Of a stretch of 55,351 nt of DNA, positions 38,853-48,119 are shown piece by piece; positions within the stretch are counted from its first letter, which is position 1; each line of letters starts with the position of its first letter. The stretch lies in contig CAYHHR010000003.1 in NCBI GenBank assembly GCA_964356495.1, positions 1 to 55,351 of the forward strand. Reading direction: 5' to 3'. This DNA is from JAKANM01 sp964356495 (GTDB lineage Bacteria > Patescibacteriota > Patescibacteriia > Magasanikbacterales > GWA2-37-8). Under the pieces are notes generated by a model. The model was not told where the DNA came from and did not search any database. It saw only the letters and a program-made list of their open reading frames with translations. Both the position numbers and the translations under genes were made by a program.

Positions 38853-41276
38853 ATGCAGGAAAAGATATCTCTTCAAATTAGCGGGATGCACTGCGCTTCC
38901 TGCGCCGGCCTTATTGAAAGAAGTCTTCGGAAAGTTTCAGGCGCGGTAAACGCCAATGTTAACTTCGCCGCCGAAAAAGCGCACGTGGTTTATGATGCGT
39001 CGCTGGCTTCTCCGGACCAACTAATCGCGGCCGTGGTGAAAGCCGGTTATAAAGCGAATCTAATTACCAAAAACGATCCTGAGGCGGAACGACGGCAAAG
39101 GGAGGACGTTTTGAAAGGATACGCGAAAAGATTCTGGTGGAGTTTTGCTTTGAGTTTGCCGATGCTCTATTTCATGTTTCTTGATTTCTTTGCCTTTATT
39201 CCGGGGCGGGTTTTTCTGCTGCCTTACATCGGCGTGATTTCGCTCATACTTACCATTCCGGTGCAGTTCATAATCGGCGCCGGATTTTACAAAGGGATGT
39301 GGAGCAGTCTCCGAATGAAGACGTTTAACATGGATAGTCTGATCGCGATCGGGACTAGCACCGCTTTCTTCTATAGCCTGGCGCAGTTTCTGTATTATGT
39401 GGCGCGAACCGGAAGTGTAATTGGTCTAGATGGCATGAAAATTCCCGAACTTTATTTTGAGACGGCGGCGTTTCTGATCACGTTTGTCATCCTTGGGAAA
39501 TGGCTTGAGGCCAAAACCAAAGGCCGGACTTCGGAGGCGATAAAAAAATTAATAGGTCTTCAGCCTAAAACGGCACGCGTGAAATTTCCAATTTCCAATT
39601 CCCAATTTCCAGGCGAAAGTAGTGTAGAGTATAAAGAAAAGGATGTTTCTATTGAAGATGTTAAAGTAGGTGATATTATTGTCGTTAGGCCGGGAGAAAA
39701 AATTCCGGTTGACGGTACGGTGAGTAAAGGACAGTCGAGCGTGGATGAATCAATGATTACCGGAGAAAGTATCCCGGTGGAGAAGATGGCGGGTTCAATT
39801 GTTATTGGCGCCACGATAAATAAACACGGCAGCTTCGAATTTACCGCTACTAAAGTTGGAAGTGAAACGGCGCTGGCGCAAATTATCCGCGTCGTGGAGG
39901 AAGCCCAGGGTTCCAAGGCCCCGATTCAAGCTTTCGCTGATAAAATTTCCGCTTACTTTGTGCCACTAGTGATTGGCATCGCTGTGCTCACTTTTTTGGT
40001 TTGGTTTTTTGCTCTTGGCGCAACACTGACGTTTGCTCTGATGGCATTTACTTCGGTCATCGTGATTGCCTGCCCCTGCGCGCTCGGGCTCGCGACACCG
40101 ACCGCCATCATGGTCGGTACCGGAAAAGGCGCGGAATATGGCGTGCTCATCAAGGGTGGGGAACCGCTGGAGGCGGCTTGTAAAATAAAAGCGGTTGTCT
40201 TCGACAAAACTGGCACTCTCACCAAAGGAAAACCGGAGGTGACAGACATTTTGGAAATCTCAAATCCCAATTTCCAAATCCCAAATAAATCACAAAATCC
40301 AAATGATCAAATTCTCCAACTCGCCGCTTCGATTGAAAACTTATCGGAGCATCCTCTCGCTGAAGCTATCGTCCGAGCAGCAAGAGAAAAAAATTTGGCT
40401 TTGCTGGAAGTTACAAATTTTCGCGCCGTTCCCGGACATGGCGTCGAAGGTGTTCTCGCCGGTAAAAAATATTTTCTCGGCAATCGGAAGCTGATTACCG
40501 ATCTGGTTGGTCTAAATAGCGCCGCGGTAGAAAAAGTTGAACATAAAATTTGCAGGCTGGAAGAAGGCGGTAAAACCGTGATGATCCTCGCGTCGGAGCG
40601 GGAAATTCTTGGTTTGGTCGCGGTGGCTGATACGATTAAGGAAACTACGGTCGAGGCGGTGGAAGCTCTGCAAAAAATTGGCATCCAGGTATTTATGATC
40701 ACCGGCGACAATCGCCGCACCGCCGAGGCGATTGCGAAAATAGCAGGAATAAAAAATGTGCTGGCCGAAGTTTTACCAGAAGACAAAGCCAATGAAGTGA
40801 AAAAACTTCAAGGCACGGGAGTAAAAGTTGCGATGGTTGGCGATGGTATTAATGACGCGCCCGCCTTGGCGCAAGCTGATCTCGGTATTGCGATGGGTTC
40901 GGGAACGGACGTGGCGATGGAGACGGGCGGAATCGTAATTATCAAGAATGATTTACGCGATGTGCTTACCGCCATCAATCTCAGCCGTGAAACTATGAGC
41001 AAGATCAAACAAAATATGTTTTTCGCGCTCTTCTATAATGTGATCGGCATCCCGATCGCCGCGCGCGTCTTTGTTTCGTTTGGTTTGGTGCTAAAGCCGG
41101 AGTTGGCGGGGCTTGCTATGGCTTTCAGTTCAGTGTCGGTTGTTTCCAACTCGCTTTTCTTGCGCGGTTTCCGGCCGGGTAAACGCAACTGGTTGTCGAC
41201 GCTCGCGCCGTTTGCGATGGCGATATTATTCACGGCAGTGTTTTTTCTGTTTGCGCGTTTGAGTCAGATGAACTAA
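38853..41276 (+). CDS. copA: Copper-exporting P1B-type ATPase CopA
   Basis: An 807-residue Cu(I) pump. One N-terminal HMA domain (GMHCASC), then eight helices: the CPC motif C407-P-C409, phosphorylation motif DKTGT with Asp451, TGES in the actuator domain, SEHPL in the nucleotide domain, and GDGINDAP. Two low-complexity in-frame inserts are visible (about residues 244-256 and 469-485) that correspond to AATTTCCAA-type DNA repeats and lie in loops. Part of a copper operon from 37185 to 41276. Confidence 0.97.
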   Translation: MQEKISLQISGMHCASCAGLIERSLRKVSGAVNANVNFAAEKAHVVYDASLASPDQLIAAVVKAGYKANLITKNDPEAERRQREDVLKGYAKRFWWSFALSLPMLYFMFLDFFAFIPGRVFLLPYIGVISLILTIPVQFIIGAGFYKGMWSSLRMKTFNMDSLIAIGTSTAFFYSLAQFLYYVARTGSVIGLDGMKIPELYFETAAFLITFVILGKWLEAKTKGRTSEAIKKLIGLQPKTARVKFPISNSQFPGESSVEYKEKDVSIEDVKVGDIIVVRPGEKIPVDGTVSKGQSSVDESMITGESIPVEKMAGSIVIGATINKHGSFEFTATKVGSETALAQIIRVVEEAQGSKAPIQAFADKISAYFVPLVIGIAVLTFLVWFFALGATLTFALMAFTSVIVIACPCALGLATPTAIMVGTGKGAEYGVLIKGGEPLEAACKIKAVVFDKTGTLTKGKPEVTDILEISNPNFQIPNKSQNPNDQILQLAASIENLSEHPLAEAIVRAAREKNLALLEVTNFRAVPGHGVEGVLAGKKYFLGNRKLITDLVGLNSAAVEKVEHKICRLEEGGKTVMILASEREILGLVAVADTIKETTVEAVEALQKIGIQVFMITGDNRRTAEAIAKIAGIKNVLAEVLPEDKANEVKKLQGTGVKVAMVGDGINDAPALAQADLGIAMGSGTDVAMETGGIVIIKNDLRDVLTAINLSRETMSKIKQNMFFALFYNVIGIPIAARVFVSFGLVLKPELAGLAMAFSSVSVVSNSLFLRGFRPGKRNWLSTLAPFAMAILFTAVFFLFARLSQMN
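39584..39612 (+). repeat. AATTTCCAA-type repeats inside copA
   Basis: Tandem CAATTTC/CAATTCC units encode PISNSQFP in frame, just after the phosphatase domain begins. Confidence 0.5.
40259..40306 (+). repeat. AATCCCAA-type repeats inside copA
   Basis: Degenerate tandem repeats of CCAAAT/CCAATT units encode NPNFQIPNKSQNPNDQ in a loop before SIENLSEHPL. Confidence 0.5.
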
Positions 41277-41286
41277 TCAAAATTAT

Positions 41287-41379
41287 ATGACATTCAAATT
41301 GCGTAAAAATAATCGAACAATTTTGGTTGTCCTCGGGATCGCGGCGGCGGTTGTTGGGTTTAAACTTCGAAAGGTATGA
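41287..41379 (+). CDS. 30-residue membrane peptide coupled to YibE/F
   Basis: A short frame with one membrane helix (ILVVLGIAAAVVGF) between basic ends (MTFKLRKNN and KLRKV). Its stop overlaps the ATG of the yibE/F-like gene (ATGA), and it begins 10 bases after copA, so it fits neatly between the two. Nothing else supports it; it is reported because of the coupling. Confidence 0.45.
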   Translation: MTFKLRKNNRTILVVLGIAAAVVGFKLRKV

Positions 41380-42518
41380 TCAAAATTCAGAAATTAAATT
41401 CGGCAATTGTTTTGGCGGTTTCGGTTTTTGGAATTCTTCTGGCGGCGCCGGCCTTCGCGGCTCAGGGTACCGCTGATAGTTCAGGAAATCGGAGTGATGT
41501 TTATGAGCGTGCCAGGGTAATTTCTGTTTCGACCGGCACGGTCTCCTCCGGACTTCTGGAAGACGGCGCGACCGGCAAAGGACCGGCTGGTTTGGTAGCC
41601 GAGGTTGAGGTTATCGGCGGCGATGACAAAGGAAAACTAATGACCGCGCAATATGAAATCGGTATTGCCGGGAAACTCGCCGCCGGAGACGAAGTAGTGA
41701 TAAACAAACCGGGCGGTGACGAAAATTCCGCTTACGTCGTTGATCCGTACCGCCTCAATCGTTTGTCATGGTTCATTCTGTTGTTCTTCGCGGTGGCGAT
41801 TTATTTTGGAAGGCGTCGCGGATTATTCGCTATTCTCGGTCTAGTCATCAGCGTATTCATTATCTTCTATTATTTGGTACCGAGAATTATCGCCGGCGGC
41901 AGTCCGCTCGGCGTTAGCTTGGTGGCCGCTTTCTTCATCACTGTCATTTCCTTGTTCGTGGCGCACGGAATTTCGAAACGGACCGCGATCGCTTTCGTTA
42001 GTACGATTCTCTCGCTCGTGATTGCGATCGTGACGGATTTGGTTTTGGTGTACTCCACGAAACTGACCGGGACCGGTTCGGAGGAGGCGGTCTATCTGCA
42101 ATTTGGTACCAGCCCGGTTGACCTGCAGGGAATTTTGCTGGCGGGCATACTGATCGGCGTGCTTGGGATTTTGGACGACATTACCACCGCGCAGGCGGCG
42201 TGCGTCGAGGAAATTCATAATGCCAACCCGTCATTCTCTATGAAGGAACTTTATCGGCGCGGCTTGTCGGTGGGCAGGGAACACATTGCTTCCCTCATCA
42301 ACACTTTGGTATTAGCCTATGTCGGTATTTCATTGCCGATGATACTTCTAATCATGTCTAGTAAAGGCGGGACCTTGTGGGTGGTGATGAACAGCGGTTT
42401 CATGGCGGAGGAAATTGTTCGGACGCTGGTCGGCAGTTTGGTGCTGGTCGTCGCCGTGCCACTAACGACATTTTTGGCTTCCTACTTGTATAGTCGTCCC
42501 AAAAGTGGTATGATGTAA
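41376..42518 (+). CDS. YibE/F family membrane protein
   Basis: A 380-residue protein of the YibE/F family, proposed but unproven transporter. A signal-anchor helix, an extracytoplasmic beta domain (about 40-120: EYARVISVSTGT-like, with GDDKGKLMTAQYE), then seven or more helices with the conserved ILIGVLGILDDITTAQAACVEEI and LINTLVLAYVGISLP. Overlaps the 30-residue peptide gene upstream. Found in the copper island; an anion or metal role is possible. Confidence 0.9.
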   Translation: MIKIQKLNSAIVLAVSVFGILLAAPAFAAQGTADSSGNRSDVYERARVISVSTGTVSSGLLEDGATGKGPAGLVAEVEVIGGDDKGKLMTAQYEIGIAGKLAAGDEVVINKPGGDENSAYVVDPYRLNRLSWFILLFFAVAIYFGRRRGLFAILGLVISVFIIFYYLVPRIIAGGSPLGVSLVAAFFITVISLFVAHGISKRTAIAFVSTILSLVIAIVTDLVLVYSTKLTGTGSEEAVYLQFGTSPVDLQGILLAGILIGVLGILDDITTAQAACVEEIHNANPSFSMKELYRRGLSVGREHIASLINTLVLAYVGISLPMILLIMSSKGGTLWVVMNSGFMAEEIVRTLVGSLVLVVAVPLTTFLASYLYSRPKSGMM

Positions 42519-42551
42519 GCGAAATTAACTGATTACTAATATTTATTCTAT

Positions 42552-42728
42552 ATGGTTTACATTGTAAAAAATACTGATGAAAAAATTCCCGCTGAAGCGC
42601 CGATCGAGGGTGGTAAAGTATTAAATCAACTTAGCCCGAAAACTGCGCTGGTTGTTGGGCTGGTCGGGTCTGTCATGGCGCTATGCACTGTCGGTTTTGT
42701 CGTGTTACTTTGGTTGGTGTTTAGATAG
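42552..42728 (+). CDS. 58-residue single-helix protein
   Basis: A short membrane protein: polar N-terminus (MVYIVKNTDEKIPAE), then SPKTALVVGLVGSVMALCTVGFVVLLWLVF as one long helix. Similar segments form the N-terminal anchor of thioredoxin/DsbA-like proteins in Patescibacteria, so it may be a truncated copy of such a gene or a small regulator. It lies 34 bases after the YibE/F gene. Alternative explanation: chance frame, though the helix and codon pattern argue against it. Confidence 0.5.
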   Translation: MVYIVKNTDEKIPAEAPIEGGKVLNQLSPKTALVVGLVGSVMALCTVGFVVLLWLVFR

Positions 42729-42749
42729 TTGGCTCACTAAATATTCAAA

Positions 42750-43178
42750 ATGAAAAAGCTGGCAAAAAAATTCATCGAATTTTCAGCAATAATTATTATT
42801 GCCAGTATTTTGTTTTGCCTATCAAGCCCGCTGTTATCATCTGGAAGCCTAGACGCGGCCTGTGAATCGAAAATAGGATCCTCAGTTCACGACAGTAAAA
42901 TGAGCGGCAACGCGGCATGCGCCGAGAAGCATTCTGAAATGATCCGTTATGCCTTTAATTTTGTTTTTTCGTTTAACATCCTGGCTTCAATCCTCGTAGT
43001 GGTGGTGGTATTTTACGGTTTCTTTTCACGCAAGTCGTTAACCCTTAGCATGGAGTCGTATTTAATTAAACTTAATTTTTATTGGCACAAACACCGAATT
43101 CTAATAAAACCTAAATTAAATAAAATATATTTACGCTGGTTTAATTTAATCGGCGGCGCAGTCGCTTTAAGTCTTTAG
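42750..43178 (+). CDS. Two-helix membrane protein, paralogue B
   Basis: A 142-residue protein with the same plan as the one at 36623: N-terminal helix (AIIIIASILFCLS), a Cys/Ser-rich outer loop of about 50 residues (AACESKIGSSVHDSK, NAACAEKHSEM), a second helix (FSFNILASILVVVVVFYGF), and a basic tail (KLNFYWHKHRILIKPKLNK). His, Met and Cys in the loop suit metal binding. It directly precedes the RND efflux genes, as its paralogue precedes the HMA-fusion gene. Confidence 0.65.
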   Translation: MKKLAKKFIEFSAIIIIASILFCLSSPLLSSGSLDAACESKIGSSVHDSKMSGNAACAEKHSEMIRYAFNFVFSFNILASILVVVVVFYGFFSRKSLTLSMESYLIKLNFYWHKHRILIKPKLNKIYLRWFNLIGGAVALSL

Positions 43179-43205
43179 CTTTCTATATCCTCTCCATTAG
43201 GGTGA

Positions 43206-43243
43206 GTTTTTGATAGCAAGGCTAAATATTTAAGCGATTTTTT
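43206..43243 (+). repeat. Intergenic motif, copy 2
   Basis: GTTTTTGATAG, CAAGGCTAA, an eight-base spacer, GCGATTTTTT. Matches the copy at 37121-37158 except for two substitutions in the shared parts and spacer length. Confidence 0.6.
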
Positions 43244-43270
43244 GTTATAACTAATTATCGATCAATCAAT

Positions 43271-44956
43271 ATGAATAATCAAAGGTTAACATCAATTCTA
43301 CTCACGACCATAGTGGTTTTACTAATAGGTGGCGGCGTGTTGGTTGTCACAAACTCATCGAAACATGGCATGAGTGTGGGAATGAGCATGGTCAGCGCTT
43401 CCTCTACCGACGCTCTACCGGTCAGTATCCAAATGGTTGGCGATGAAAGTAGCGAATTAGGCAGTCTCACCAATTCCTGGTCCGGGGAAATTAATTCCTT
43501 TGGAGACGTGCAGATACAGCCGAGGCGCGGAGGAACGATCGTCGAATGGAGTGTAAATATTGGTGAAAAAGTTCGGAAAGGACAAGTGATAGCGAAACTT
43601 TCCGCGCCGTCTGCTATGCCGGAATTAATTTCAATGTTGGCTGAGCAGTCAAAAATGTTGACTGAAGCTCGCGTTGACGCGAAGGCACAGATTGAATTCT
43701 CAGGTAAAAAGAAACAACAATTAGCAACTTTGCTCAGTATTATTGAAAATAATAATACAGTTTGGCAAGCAAAAAATGCGGTCGCTGCCGACAAGTTAAA
43801 GATTAAAGCCGCCCTAGAGCAGGCAATCAGCCGGGAACTTCAACTGTTCTCTACGGTTGATGTCGATTTTACATCATATTATAAGTCGATCAGTCCGCCG
43901 GTTATATATTTGAAAGATGCGCTTGGACATCTTAATTTTGGCACTCACAGTATTTATTTAGGATCATTAAAAAATGCGGCGCTCGAAATTCGTAAGGATA
44001 ACAGTGATAGTTTGGAGAATGTCGGAACCGATTATTTCCAGGCGGCCGCAAAAATGGTTGCTGCTACGTACGCAAGTGACGAAATAACTTCCGAGCAACT
44101 CATGGAAATGCGAAAAATGGTATCTATGGATCAGATGACCTTTTTGGAGGCGGTGAAGGACTCTCGCATGAGTAAAATCGAGCTTGCAAAAATGGAAACT
44201 GACTACGCTATGCAAAAGAAAGATATTGCAGAACAGATCGCGATGCTTGAAAAAGATACGGCGATGAGTGGGGGCAAGGTTGAGGCCGCGGAGGCATCAT
44301 ATGACACCCTGGCCAGCAGTATCAATGGTAATATCGACATTGTTGCTCCAGCTGATGGAGTAATCTCTTCTGTTATGAAAAAAAATGGCGATTTTGTCGA
44401 GCCGGGGATGGCTATTGCATCAGTAAATACCGGTCGTAATTCAGACCGATTTGTTCGCTTTAGAATTCCAAGCAATATCAGATTGCCTATACCTGGCAGT
44501 GAACTTGTTATAGTTAGACCGGGTTTCCCCAAGGATGCGAGGCGCATAAAACTTATTGGAGTTGGTACATCACTCGACGGTAATGGTTCGTATTTGGCAG
44601 ACGCTAAATTTATCGAACCATTGGATTGGCCGGTTAATATTTCAGTACGGGTATTACCCAATGACAATTCAACTTCAAGTTTATTCGTTAATCTCTCCGC
44701 TTTTGATTGGAGCGGCAATGGCGCTTCGATTTGGATTGTCGCCGCAGATAATACGATAAAAAAACAGACAGTTAAAATCGGTCGTACTTTGGGCGAAAGA
44801 GTTGAAGTTTATGAAGGTATAAAGTCCGGAGACCGGTATATCGCCAAATTGATTGCTGAGCTTAAGGATGGAATCAAAGTAAAAGAAGGAGAAATTGCTG
44901 GGATAGCAAAAATGACAGAAGACCCGCATGGTGGCGGAGGTGGACATAATGACTAA
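43271..44956 (+). CDS. RND/HlyD-type periplasmic adaptor (CusB-like)
   Basis: A 561-residue membrane fusion protein. N-terminal signal anchor, then the barrel-sandwich half-motif GTIVEWSVNIGEKVRKGQVIAKLS (lipoyl), a long helical hairpin (about 120-330, including KQQLATLLSIIENNN), and the second lipoyl half IVAPADGVISSVMKKNGDFVEPGMAIAS. A beta-barrel and membrane-proximal domain complete it. Its C-terminus ends in HGGGGGH, a possible metal ligand. It overlaps the RND pump gene by eight bases. No outer-membrane factor (TolC/CusC) gene follows in this window. Confidence 0.88.
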   Translation: MNNQRLTSILLTTIVVLLIGGGVLVVTNSSKHGMSVGMSMVSASSTDALPVSIQMVGDESSELGSLTNSWSGEINSFGDVQIQPRRGGTIVEWSVNIGEKVRKGQVIAKLSAPSAMPELISMLAEQSKMLTEARVDAKAQIEFSGKKKQQLATLLSIIENNNTVWQAKNAVAADKLKIKAALEQAISRELQLFSTVDVDFTSYYKSISPPVIYLKDALGHLNFGTHSIYLGSLKNAALEIRKDNSDSLENVGTDYFQAAAKMVAATYASDEITSEQLMEMRKMVSMDQMTFLEAVKDSRMSKIELAKMETDYAMQKKDIAEQIAMLEKDTAMSGGKVEAAEASYDTLASSINGNIDIVAPADGVISSVMKKNGDFVEPGMAIASVNTGRNSDRFVRFRIPSNIRLPIPGSELVIVRPGFPKDARRIKLIGVGTSLDGNGSYLADAKFIEPLDWPVNISVRVLPNDNSTSSLFVNLSAFDWSGNGASIWIVAADNTIKKQTVKIGRTLGERVEVYEGIKSGDRYIAKLIAELKDGIKVKEGEIAGIAKMTEDPHGGGGGHND

Positions 44957-47900
44957 TATAAATTGTATGTTTAATTATATTATTGCTTGGTCATTAAAAA
45001 ATCGAATTGCGGTTTTGGTTATTGCCGTAGCTGTGACGATTGGCGGCATTTGGAGTCTCTCCACCATGCGAGTAGACATTCTTCCTGATATCAATAAACC
45101 GACAGTCGCGATATTTGCGGAAGCAGAAGGTTTGGCGCCGGAAGAAATTGAAAAATTGATATTAAATCCGATTGAAACTGCTGTTGCCGGCGCTCCGGGA
45201 GTAGATCGAGTGCGAGGCACAGCATCATTTGGCCTTGCCATTATAAACGTGGAATTTTCTTGGGGCAGTGATGTTTATCGCAACCGACAAATCATTCAAG
45301 AAAGAATTTCCAGAGTTCTGCTGCCGGAAAAAGTAAAACCGGTGCTTGGTCCGGTCGGATCAATTATGGGAGAAATAATGTGGGTAGGCCTAACTTCTGA
45401 TAATCCGCAAATAAATGGAATGGAACTTAGAACACTGGCTGATTGGAATATTCGTCCGGCCTTGCTTCGAGTACCAGGAGTAGCTGAAGTGATTGTAATG
45501 GGCGGTGAACTTCGTGAATGGCAAATCAATGTCAACGCAGAAAAATTGCGTCGATATAATCTTCATATTGATGATATAGAGATGGCGGTCAAAAATGCTC
45601 TAAACAATAAAAGCGGTGGTGTGCTTGTACAGGGTGGAAAGGAATATGCGCTTAGAATTTTGATTGCTCCACAAGAAGTAAACGATCTTAAAGAGTTATC
45701 AATTGGTACAACCGGGGGAATGGAAGGTGGTACGCCTCTTAGACTCGCCGATGTGGCTATTGTTGAAGAGGGGCCAAGTCCGGTTCGAGGCAGCGCAACT
45801 ATTGATGGTCAGCCTGGGGCAGTTTTACGAGTTATTCGTCAACCGGACGCGGAAACTTTAAAAGTTACTGATGGAATCGATAAAGTGCTTTTATCTCTTC
45901 GTTCAAGTTTACCTGACGGTGTATCTCTAAAAAATGACTTGTTCAGACAAGAATGGTTTATTCGAGCCGGTTTGCACAATGTAATTGGCGCATTACGTGA
46001 TGGAATAATTATGGTTGTTATTATTTTAGTTCTGTTTTTGATGAACTTTAGAACAACAGTTATTACACTCGTAGCTATTCCGCTTAGCATTCTTGTGACA
46101 GCAATAGTCTTTCGCGCATTTGGTTTTTCCGTTAATGTTATGACGCTTGGCGGTCTCGCGGTAGCCATCGGTGAATTGGTGGATGATGCAATTGTGGATG
46201 TAGAAAATGTATCCAGGCGAATTCGTGAATGGAAAGTCGGCGGAAAAAAGGAACCAATCAGCGAGGTGGTTTTCAGAGCTTCAAGTGAAGTTCGAAATTC
46301 CATTGTTTATGCGACGATTTTGGTGGCGGTAGTTTTTGTTCCGATTTTCTTTATTCCGGGAGTTGAAGGCAAACTTCTGAGTTCACTTGGCGCCGCTTAT
46401 CTGATTTCTTTGGCAGGTTCACTTGTGGTATCACTTAGTGTTACTCCGGTGCTGTGTTCATATTTACTCGGAAAAGATAGTGGAAAAAATCATGAAGAAG
46501 AAACAAAAATTGTAAAATTCATTAAACGAAAAATAACCCCGGCTATATATTGGAGCGTGAATAATGTAAAAAAATTGAGTGTAGGAGTAATGGTTGCACT
46601 TTTAATTTCCACCCTATTATATTTTGCCGCAGGCAAAGAAGGCTTACCGCCATTTAATGAAGGATCAGCTACTATCTTAGTTCTTATGCCGGTTGGGACT
46701 GACGTGAATACATCTAATCTTTATACTTCAAAAGTGGAAAATTCTCTAATGTCTATAAAAGGCGTTCGTCGAGTCAGTCATATTACCGGACGCGCCGGCG
46801 CTGACGCGCATGAGAGTGGCGCTAATCGCAGTGAATTACAAGTTGTCTTTGATCCTGACCTTGAAAAGGAACACGAAAGACTTCTTAAAGATATTCAAAA
46901 TATCTTGGGAAACTATGGAGAAGCATCATATACAGTAGGTCAGCCGATTACCCATAGAGTTGAAGAATTGCTTTCTGGTGTCCGCGCTCCGGTAGTTATT
47001 AAAATATATGGAGACAATCCTGATGACATGAAAGCTGCGGCTGACAAAATTATTACTGAACTTGAGAAACAACCGGGCATGAAAAATCCTCAAATTCAAA
47101 AAGATGTAATGGTTCCGGAATTTAGAATGTATATTGATACCAATCGTTTGGCAGAATATGGGCAATCATCCGGTGTTGTTGCGGAGGAACTGGAAATGGG
47201 ACTTATGGGTTCACAAATTGGCCAAGTTAGAATTGGGCCGGCGTCTGTCAATGTAGTGGCGCGATATGATGCTGAATCAAAAGGCACAGCTGAAGCACTT
47301 CGTGATTTGCCTTTATCATTTAATGGTCCGACAACTTTGGGAGATGCCGTGGATATACGACTAGAGCCGGGCCGAAATCGTTTCAGTCATGAGGGCGGTA
47401 AGCGCGTCCTGGTAGTTAGTTCAAATTATCAAGGTTCAAATATTGTCGGCGCGGTTGATAAAGTAAAAAAAGAAATAGAATCGTCCAAACTTCCGACTGG
47501 AATTACTTTGTCATTTGAAGGTAATTATAAAAGCCAAAAAGAAAATAGCCGAAGACTGGGTATCCTTTTTATTCTCGGCTTGATTTCCATTTTTGGCATC
47601 TTGTACAAAGCCTTCAAATCAACGCCTATTGTTATACAGATCATGATGAATATTCCAACCGTTTTGATTGGCGGTATCATTGGTATCTGGTTGACCGGCG
47701 GAGTAATAAATTTGGCGCACCTAGTCGGGTTTATTTCTTTGGCCGGCATTATGTCCCGTAACGGAATAATGTTGATTGGCCGATGTATTCAATTGGCCAG
47801 AAATCAAGCGCATGAATTTACTCCGGACGTGGTGGTGAGGGCTACTCTCGATCGCGTTGTGCCGGTATTGATGACTTCGCTAGTGACTGCCCTCGCGCTA

Positions 47901-48077
47901 ATTCCGTTGCTTCTCGCCGGAGGAGAACCGGGCAAAGAATTACTGAATCCGCTCGCAGTAGTTATTTTTGGAGGATTAATTTCTTCAACAATCATATCTT
48001 TATTCTTGACGCCGGCCTTATTCTTCAAATTTGGAAAGAAGGCGGCCTTACAGGTTAAGGGTGAAACGGAATTCTAA
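44949..48077 (+). CDS. cusA: Heavy-metal RND efflux pump (CusA/CzcA-like)
   Basis: A 1042-residue HME-type RND transporter, coupling proton entry to metal or monovalent-cation export. Helix 1 (NRIAVLVIAVAVTIGGIWSL), the large loop MRVDILPDINKPTVAIFAEAEG with the family's PDI, the TM4 signature GGLAVAIGELVDDAIVDVENV (proton-relay acidic residues), and LAHLVGFISLAGIMSRNGIMLI late in the protein all match HME pumps. The ATG at 44949 is preferred over the upstream 44928. It requires the adaptor just upstream; without a known outer-membrane factor it may act within a monoderm envelope. Confidence 0.93.
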   Translation: MTNINCMFNYIIAWSLKNRIAVLVIAVAVTIGGIWSLSTMRVDILPDINKPTVAIFAEAEGLAPEEIEKLILNPIETAVAGAPGVDRVRGTASFGLAIINVEFSWGSDVYRNRQIIQERISRVLLPEKVKPVLGPVGSIMGEIMWVGLTSDNPQINGMELRTLADWNIRPALLRVPGVAEVIVMGGELREWQINVNAEKLRRYNLHIDDIEMAVKNALNNKSGGVLVQGGKEYALRILIAPQEVNDLKELSIGTTGGMEGGTPLRLADVAIVEEGPSPVRGSATIDGQPGAVLRVIRQPDAETLKVTDGIDKVLLSLRSSLPDGVSLKNDLFRQEWFIRAGLHNVIGALRDGIIMVVIILVLFLMNFRTTVITLVAIPLSILVTAIVFRAFGFSVNVMTLGGLAVAIGELVDDAIVDVENVSRRIREWKVGGKKEPISEVVFRASSEVRNSIVYATILVAVVFVPIFFIPGVEGKLLSSLGAAYLISLAGSLVVSLSVTPVLCSYLLGKDSGKNHEEETKIVKFIKRKITPAIYWSVNNVKKLSVGVMVALLISTLLYFAAGKEGLPPFNEGSATILVLMPVGTDVNTSNLYTSKVENSLMSIKGVRRVSHITGRAGADAHESGANRSELQVVFDPDLEKEHERLLKDIQNILGNYGEASYTVGQPITHRVEELLSGVRAPVVIKIYGDNPDDMKAAADKIITELEKQPGMKNPQIQKDVMVPEFRMYIDTNRLAEYGQSSGVVAEELEMGLMGSQIGQVRIGPASVNVVARYDAESKGTAEALRDLPLSFNGPTTLGDAVDIRLEPGRNRFSHEGGKRVLVVSSNYQGSNIVGAVDKVKKEIESSKLPTGITLSFEGNYKSQKENSRRLGILFILGLISIFGILYKAFKSTPIVIQIMMNIPTVLIGGIIGIWLTGGVINLAHLVGFISLAGIMSRNGIMLIGRCIQLARNQAHEFTPDVVVRATLDRVVPVLMTSLVTALALIPLLLAGGEPGKELLNPLAVVIFGGLISSTIISLFLTPALFFKFGKKAALQVKGETEF

Positions 48078-48104
48078 ATTTATGTTTATGTATACAATAT
48101 GGAA

Positions 48105-48112
48105 GGGAGGTG
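48105..48112 (+). promoter_or_regulatory. Strong Shine-Dalgarno site
   Basis: GGGAGGTG seven bases before the ATG at 48120, unusually strong for this genome. Confidence 0.75.
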
Positions 48113-48119
48113 AAAAACT

